A stretch of DNA of 7,424 nt from JAEUOS01 sp040382235 (GTDB lineage: Bacteria; Pseudomonadota; Gammaproteobacteria; Burkholderiales; JAEUOS01), in the NCBI GenBank assembly GCA_040382235.1, contig JBEIFV010000245.1, positions 1-7,424 on the forward strand, read 5' to 3'. Position numbers and translations under genes: made by a program. The notes beneath the pieces are model-generated. The model saw only the letters and a program-made list of their open reading frames with translations. It had not been told where the DNA came from and made no database searches. Below, one piece after another: positions 1-6,000 of this stretch (its first letter is position 1; each line of letters starts with the position of its first letter).

Positions 1-3000
1 GTCCAGCCGCGACAACCGCGACAACGGGCAGGACATTGTGGTGGCCACCGGGCGCAGCGTGATTGCCGGCGACAGCGTGGCCTTGCAGGCCGGCGATGAC
101 CTTTTGCTGGATGGCACGGTCAGCGCCGGCGGTCGCCTGTTCCTGCATGTGGACTATCACAGCGCCGATAGCGGCGGTGGCATCGCAACGGTGGGTGCCG
201 GCGTCGCCGGCGACCGCCCGCAATTGACCGGCGAGGAAGACGACGACACGCTCGACCTCGGTTTGCAGGCACTCAACTGGGTGGTCACAGGCGAGGGGGG
301 CGAGGACACGATGACCGGCGGTGCCGGCGACGATGACCTGTATGGCGGCGCCGGGGTGGATGTGATCAGCGGTGGCGGTGGCGACGACCTGATCGTGGCA
401 GGTGACGGTGCCGGCGGCATCCTGCGTGGCGGTGGCGGCAACGATCGCATTTTCGGCTCGGATAACGGTCGCGACGCTGTGGTCGGCGGCTTGCCGGCGC
501 TGGGCGACACGATCTTCGGCGACAGTGGCAATGACGTGATCTGGGGCTTGGGCGGTGCGGACGTGATCGACGCCGGTAGTGGCGATGACTGGGTCGATGC
601 AGGCTTCGGCGACGACACCGCCTACGGCATGGGCGGCAGTGACACCCTGTACGGCAACCGCGGGCGCGACCTGATGTACGGCCATGCGCCGGCCGCCGGC
701 CCCACCTCGGAGCAATTCCCGGACGACAATGCCAGCGACCGGCTATACGGCGAATCAGGCGACGACACCCTGTTCGGCAACGGTGGCGACGACTGGCTGG
801 ACGGCGGCTTTGGTGCCGATACCCTGACAGGCGACGCCGGCAACGACGAAATGTTCGCCGGTTTCGGCACTGGCGGGGTGATGCGCGGTGGCGACGGCGA
901 CGACCGCATGACAGGGGCGGACGATGGCGCCGACCTGATCGAGGGCGGCGCCGGGCGCGACTGGCTGTATGGTCTTGCCGGCAACGACACCCTGCGCGGC
1001 GATGCCGGTGATGACCTGATCGAGGGCGGCGCCGGTGACGATCTGCAGGAAGGCGGTGCCGGTGACGACCAGCTGGTCGGCGGCGCGCAGCATGACATCC
1101 TGTACGGCTTCGCAATCGACGCCGCGGGCGATGACCGGGGCGTCGATTGGCTGTACGGCGATTTCGGCAGCAACCTGGGCGAGGCCGGCAGCGGCAACGA
1201 CCAGTTGTTCGGCCAGGGCGGCAACGACATCCTGTTCGGCGAGGGCGGCGACGACCTGATCGAAGCCGTCGCTGGCATGGCGGTCGCCGAGGCCGGCGGC
1301 GGTGTGTCGAACATGGTCAATTTCGGCAATGCCGGCGACAGCGCCAGCTTTGGCGGCTTCAGCGCGACTGCCGCACCTTTGGCCGTCATGGACCCGCTCA
1401 CCAACCTGCGCGCTGCCGGCAGCCTGCCGCCCGGGATTGATCAGGGCGGGCGCTGGGCCGACCTGGGCGGCAGCGCCAGCGGGCGCGGCGTTTCCGGCGA
1501 TGTCGGCCTGTCGCAAAACCCGACGCTGGCCGCCGGCACGCTGGGCCAGGTGGTGGCATGGTCCGACAGTCGGGCCGGCAACTTCGAGATCTACGTCGCA
1601 CGCCATGATGGCAGCGGCTGGCAGGGCCTGGGTGGCAGCGATGCGCAGGGCGGTGTCAGCAATTCTTCTACCGCATCGACGCGCCCTTCGCTGGTGCTGG
1701 GTAGCGACGGGCAACCGATCGTTTCGTGGACCGAGACGCGCGCCGACGGTTCGCGTGAAATCCGCGTGGCGCGCTTCGATGCGCTCGCCAGTGTATGGGT
1801 CGCATTGGGCGATTCGCTCACCCCGGGCGGTATTTCCGATACAGGCCATGCGCTCGAATCGCGCATTGCCATGAGCAACTACGGGCCGCTGGTGGCCTGG
1901 ACTGACGATGCCGGCGGGCAGGCGCGCATTTTCGTCAGCGTGTTCCAGGGCGGACAGTGGGTGGCGCTAGGGGCGCAGGCCGCGGTCAACGGCGGCGGCG
2001 TGGTCGGCACGCCCGATGATGTGCGCGACCTGGCGTTGGTGGCCAGTGGCGATCAGGTGGCGGTCGGCTGGTCGGCGCTTGACCTCGGCGGCGTGCGTCA
2101 GGTGTACTTCACGGAGTATTCGGTTTCTCCGACCGCGCCTGCCAATCTGGGGACCTGGGCCGGGCGTGCCGGCTCGCACACCTTGTCCGGCGTCAGCGGC
2201 AACGCGGCCATCGCGGCCGTGCTGGAGGCGGCGCCGGGCTATCACGCACAGCCCACGCTGGCCTACCTGGACAGCGGCTTGTTTGTCGCCTGGCAGGCGT
2301 TTTCCGACCAGGGCGCGGCGATCATCGCCACCCAGTACAGCGGCAATGGCGCACCGCTGGTGCGCGACCTGTTCGCCGCCTCGACCCGGCCGGCGCAGCC
2401 GCAATTGGCCGTCGGCGGCGATGTACTGCAACTGGCGTGGGTCAACACACCGCTGGAAAACGGCCCGGACACGCTGTTCGCGCGCGCCTGGAACGGCAGC
2501 CATTTCATCGAGCAGATCGGCGGCGATGCGCGCGTGACCGGCCTGTCCCTGACCACCGACCATGCGCAGGATCTGGCGCTGGCGGTCGATGGCAGCGGCC
2601 GTCCGGTGATCGCCTGGCAGGAGACGCAGGCGGGCAACCCGGAAATTCTGCTGCGTGCCACCCAGTCTTCCTTTGGCATCACGCGCATCGCCAACGGCGA
2701 GCCCGGCCAGACCGTGCAGGCGCTGCTCGATGCCAACGACCTGGGCGCCGGCGACATCATCGTGGTGCAGGGCGCGCAGGCCGGCTTCACGGTCGCCGCC
2801 CAGGATTCCGGTGTGCTGATCGTGGGCGCCCCGGGCTCCACCATCACCGGCAATGTGGTGGTGCAAGCGGGGGCGGAGGGTGTGACCCTGCAGCGCCTTA
2901 CCGTCAACGGGTCAGTTACGCTGGCTGAGCGCAGCGTGATCACCGAATCAACTCTCCAGGGAGGGTTGTCGATCAATGGCGGCAGCGGCGGCCAGGTGGT

Positions 3001-6000
3001 GCATTCGAGCATCAGCGGCGGTGTGGTCGCGGGTGCCGGTGCCAGTGGCTGGTTGTTGCGTTTCAACCAGATTGCCGGTAGCGTGGCCTTGCGCATCGAC
3101 GCAGGCAGCGCCTGGAGCGTGCGTGACAACCAGCTCATCGGCGATTCCGCGGGTTTGCGCATCGCGCAGGCCGCGAACGGCGTGATTGCCGACAACCTGG
3201 TCAGCGCGCGCACGGTCGCGCTCGACATCTTGGCGGCATTTGGCGGCGCGATCGAGCGCAACGACTTTCAGGACGCGGTGACCGGCGTCAACTACGGGGT
3301 CGCGGTCAACCTGTCGGCCAATCGCATCCACGGCAATACCATTGGCGTGGCTTCGAGCATTGACAATCCGGCGCAGGCTTTGGGCTTCTTCAATCCGGCA
3401 GCGCGGCCCAACGAGATCTACGGCAACGTGACTGGCGTGTTGCTGACCAACGCGCGCGTGCAGAACCAGCATGTGCACGACAACCAGGTGGGCATCAGCG
3501 GCTCCGGGCGCATCGGCGGCGACACCCTCGATTTCGCCAATGACATCGCAGCCAACACCACCGGTGTATCGGCGTTCAGTGGCCTGATCCAGTTCAACCG
3601 CCTGTCGGCCAACGGCACGGCGATTGCCGCCACCTCGGAACAGCGCATCCTGCACAACCTGTTTTATCGCAACACCGGCTTCGGCGTGTTGGTCGATGGC
3701 CGCAACGATGTGCGTATTTTCAACAACACGTTTTATGCGCCGCAAGGCGACAACTTGCGGGTGCAGGGTGGTTCGTCGGAAGTCGAGGTGCAGAACAACC
3801 TGATGTGGGCGATGGAAGGCTACGACATTTACGTCGCCAACGACAGCCGCTTCAACTTCCACAGCGACTACAACAATCTGTTCACCTCCGGTTCCGGCAA
3901 GGTCGGCTTCTGGGCCAAGGACTTCTTCGACATTCTCGACTGGCAGGCCGATCTTGCCCGCTTCGACCTGCATTCGATCGGTGCCACGGTGGTCAATCCG
4001 GGTTGGGCCGAGCCGCGCTTCGTGAGCCCGCTCGCCAATGATTTCCGCGTGTTGCAGCCGGTAGCGCTGCAGCGCTTCAGTTCACCCGGCGTCGATGGCG
4101 GCAATGCGCTGGTGGATAACGGGACACCGCCTTCCTATGTGAACCTGCTGGCCAATCCGGGTTTTGAAGGCTCGCTTGCCGGGTGGGAAACCAATGTGGG
4201 CGCGGCGCTGCGCAGCGCGACACCGGTGGCTTACGAAGGCAATGCTTATTTCTTCGCCGGCAGCGTCGAAGGCGGTTTTGCGCGCCAGACCTTTACCCTG
4301 GCGCAGTTGGGTCTCTCCGCCCTGGAAGCCGACAGCCAGGATGTGGAAATGCTGTTCGGCGGCAGGGTACGCATGGCCGCCGAAGCGCCGGCCGATCGCG
4401 GCGAGGTGCAGCTGATTTTCCGTGACGCAGCCGGCGATGTGCTGGCCACCGCCGTCGCCCGTGCCAGCGGCACGACCAATCGCTGGGAACTGGTCGGCCA
4501 GCGTGCCGACGTGCCCGTTGGCACGCGCAGCGTTGAATTTGTCTACAAGACCAACCGCGATGGCGGCGGAAATGCCGACGGCTATTTCGATCACGCCTTC
4601 CTCTACAAGGTGAGCGAAGGCATGGCGCCGGATCTGGGCGCCTATGGCCATGACAGTGTCGATTTGGCCGTCGCCGGCACGCCGCGCATCGACCTGCGCT
4701 CCCCGGATCTCTACATGGACTGGGAGCGCTTCAAGCCGATCAACATCCGCTGGGAGACCTTCGGCAATACCGACGATTCGCCGGTACGCATCGACCTCTA
4801 TCGCGATGGCGCCGATGGCCCGCAGTGGGTGGCCAATATTGTCGCGGCCACGCCGGATTCGGGGCAGTTCACCTGGATTCCGGGCAACAGCGGCGTCGAT
4901 TTCGGCACCTACGGCCTGCGCGTGCAGGTGTCGTTGGTGGACAAGCCAATCGTGTTCGACCGCAGTCAGGAGCCGTTCACCGTGCCGGAGGATGGCCTCG
5001 ATTACTGGGTGGATGACGCCAGCAACTTGGGCGACGAGACCACGCCTGACGCGATTGGCGACAACCGCAACACCGGCAAGCGCGCCGATGCGCCCAAGCC
5101 CAACCCGGTCAACCTGTTCCGCGTCTACGACCTGCAGGCCGGCGCCAACCTGTATGTGGATACCGGCAACTACGGGCTGATCGACCCGATCGCGCTCTCG
5201 GGGTCCGTGAGTCGCGGGCTGGGCATCGACGAAGGCTTCTTCATGACCGGGCCGACCGGGGAAGGCCGGTTCGCGACCCTGTTCCCGATCGTGGCTAACG
5301 AAAAGCAGTGGGCGCTGATCGACTTGTCGGATACCGATTTTGTCTCCATCAGCCATCTGCGCCTGGTCGATGCGCAGCGCGGCATCCTGGTTGGCGGCGG
5401 GTCCGAGAGTGTCGATCTCGACTACATCGAAGCGTCGGGCCACAGCCAGGAAGGGATTCGCGCCGATGTGTCGTCCGCGCTCGCCACCTGGTCGCATCTT
5501 GACCTGCGCAACAACGCCAGTACCGGCTTGTATGTCGTCGGGCCGCTGGGCGGGTTGGAGGACGTCACCAGTGTGGGCAACCAGGGCTACGGCTTGTTCG
5601 CGCAAAGCGCGCTGGGATCCTTAAGCGCCAGCGAGTTCATCGGCAATCAGTCCGGGGGTGCCTACCTGTACTACACCGGCGCCACGCGGGTGCAGGGCAG
5701 CCTGTTCCAGGGAAATCTCGGTACCGGCCTCAACTTCTACGCGGGAGGCAGCGCCCAGGCCTTGGTCGGCAGCACCGATCTTGCCGCAGGGCAGGGCAAC
5801 CGTTTCATCGGCAACACCGGCTACGGCATCTTCGCCAGCAGCAACGTGCTTGTGGCCGGCAACCTGGCCAGTGGCAACAGCGAGACCGGCATCTACGTAT
5901 CGTCCGGCGAAGCGCAGCGCAACGTCTCGTACAACAACCGGCGCGGCATCGAGATTCAAAGCGGCACGGCGAGCGAGAATCGCGCCTATGCCAATGCCCT

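Larger units (their letters stand above)
296..1264 (+). repeat. RTX (hemolysin-type) calcium-binding nonapeptide repeats, about 30 units
   Basis: Residues 99-421 are built from the nonapeptide GGxGxDxhx, for example 'AGDDDLYGG', 'GGNDRIFGS', 'SGDDTLFGN', 'AGNDTLRGD', 'GGNDILFGE' and 'GGDDLIEAV'. By hand I count about 30 units, some degenerate (such as 'DGAGGILRGG' and 'FGTGGVMRGG'). In this family each pair of units forms a turn of a parallel beta-roll binding calcium through the Gly-Asp loops, folding only after export into the calcium-rich exterior. The run is broken by non-repeat loops at 686-733 and around 1112-1192. RTX blocks usually sit near the C-terminus of type I secreted proteins; here at least 2050 residues follow. 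The repeat type is clear; the export route is inferred. Confidence 0.93.

Noticed and set aside
311..313. In-frame ATG as a possible gene start
   Set aside because: It falls inside the first RTX nonapeptide, while the frame is open and strand-repeat-like upstream to the window edge.
296..1264. CRISPR array or noncoding tandem repeat
   Set aside because: The repetition is at protein level with 27-base units, diverged in DNA, with no spacers of even size and no palindromic repeat.
1302..1874. 190-codon + strand frame in another register
   Set aside because: Its translation is rich in Arg, Ala, Trp and Pro with no domain pattern, and it overlaps the linker and first propeller blades. Other + strand frames such as 4644-5180 and 5658-6068 fail for the same reason.
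1445..2671. Sialidase enzyme
   Set aside because: The repeats resemble sialidase-type blades, but I could not identify the conserved arginines, Tyr/Glu pair or regular Asp-box motifs, so only a propeller fold is proposed.
755..3973. Minus-strand frames 755-1849, 1967-2866 and 2948-3973 (364, 299 and 341 codons)
   Set aside because: All three share the codon-complement register and lie over strong RTX, propeller and beta-helix coding sequence, so they are composition artefacts.
4082..5605. 507-codon open frame on the minus strand
   Set aside because: Its codons are exact complements of the codons of the real gene. In that register stops appear only where the + gene uses TTA, CTA or TCA, all very rare here; this frame ends at a TCA codon (4082-4084). 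The + strand protein has clear domain motifs across the same stretch, and the antisense product has no recognisable motif.
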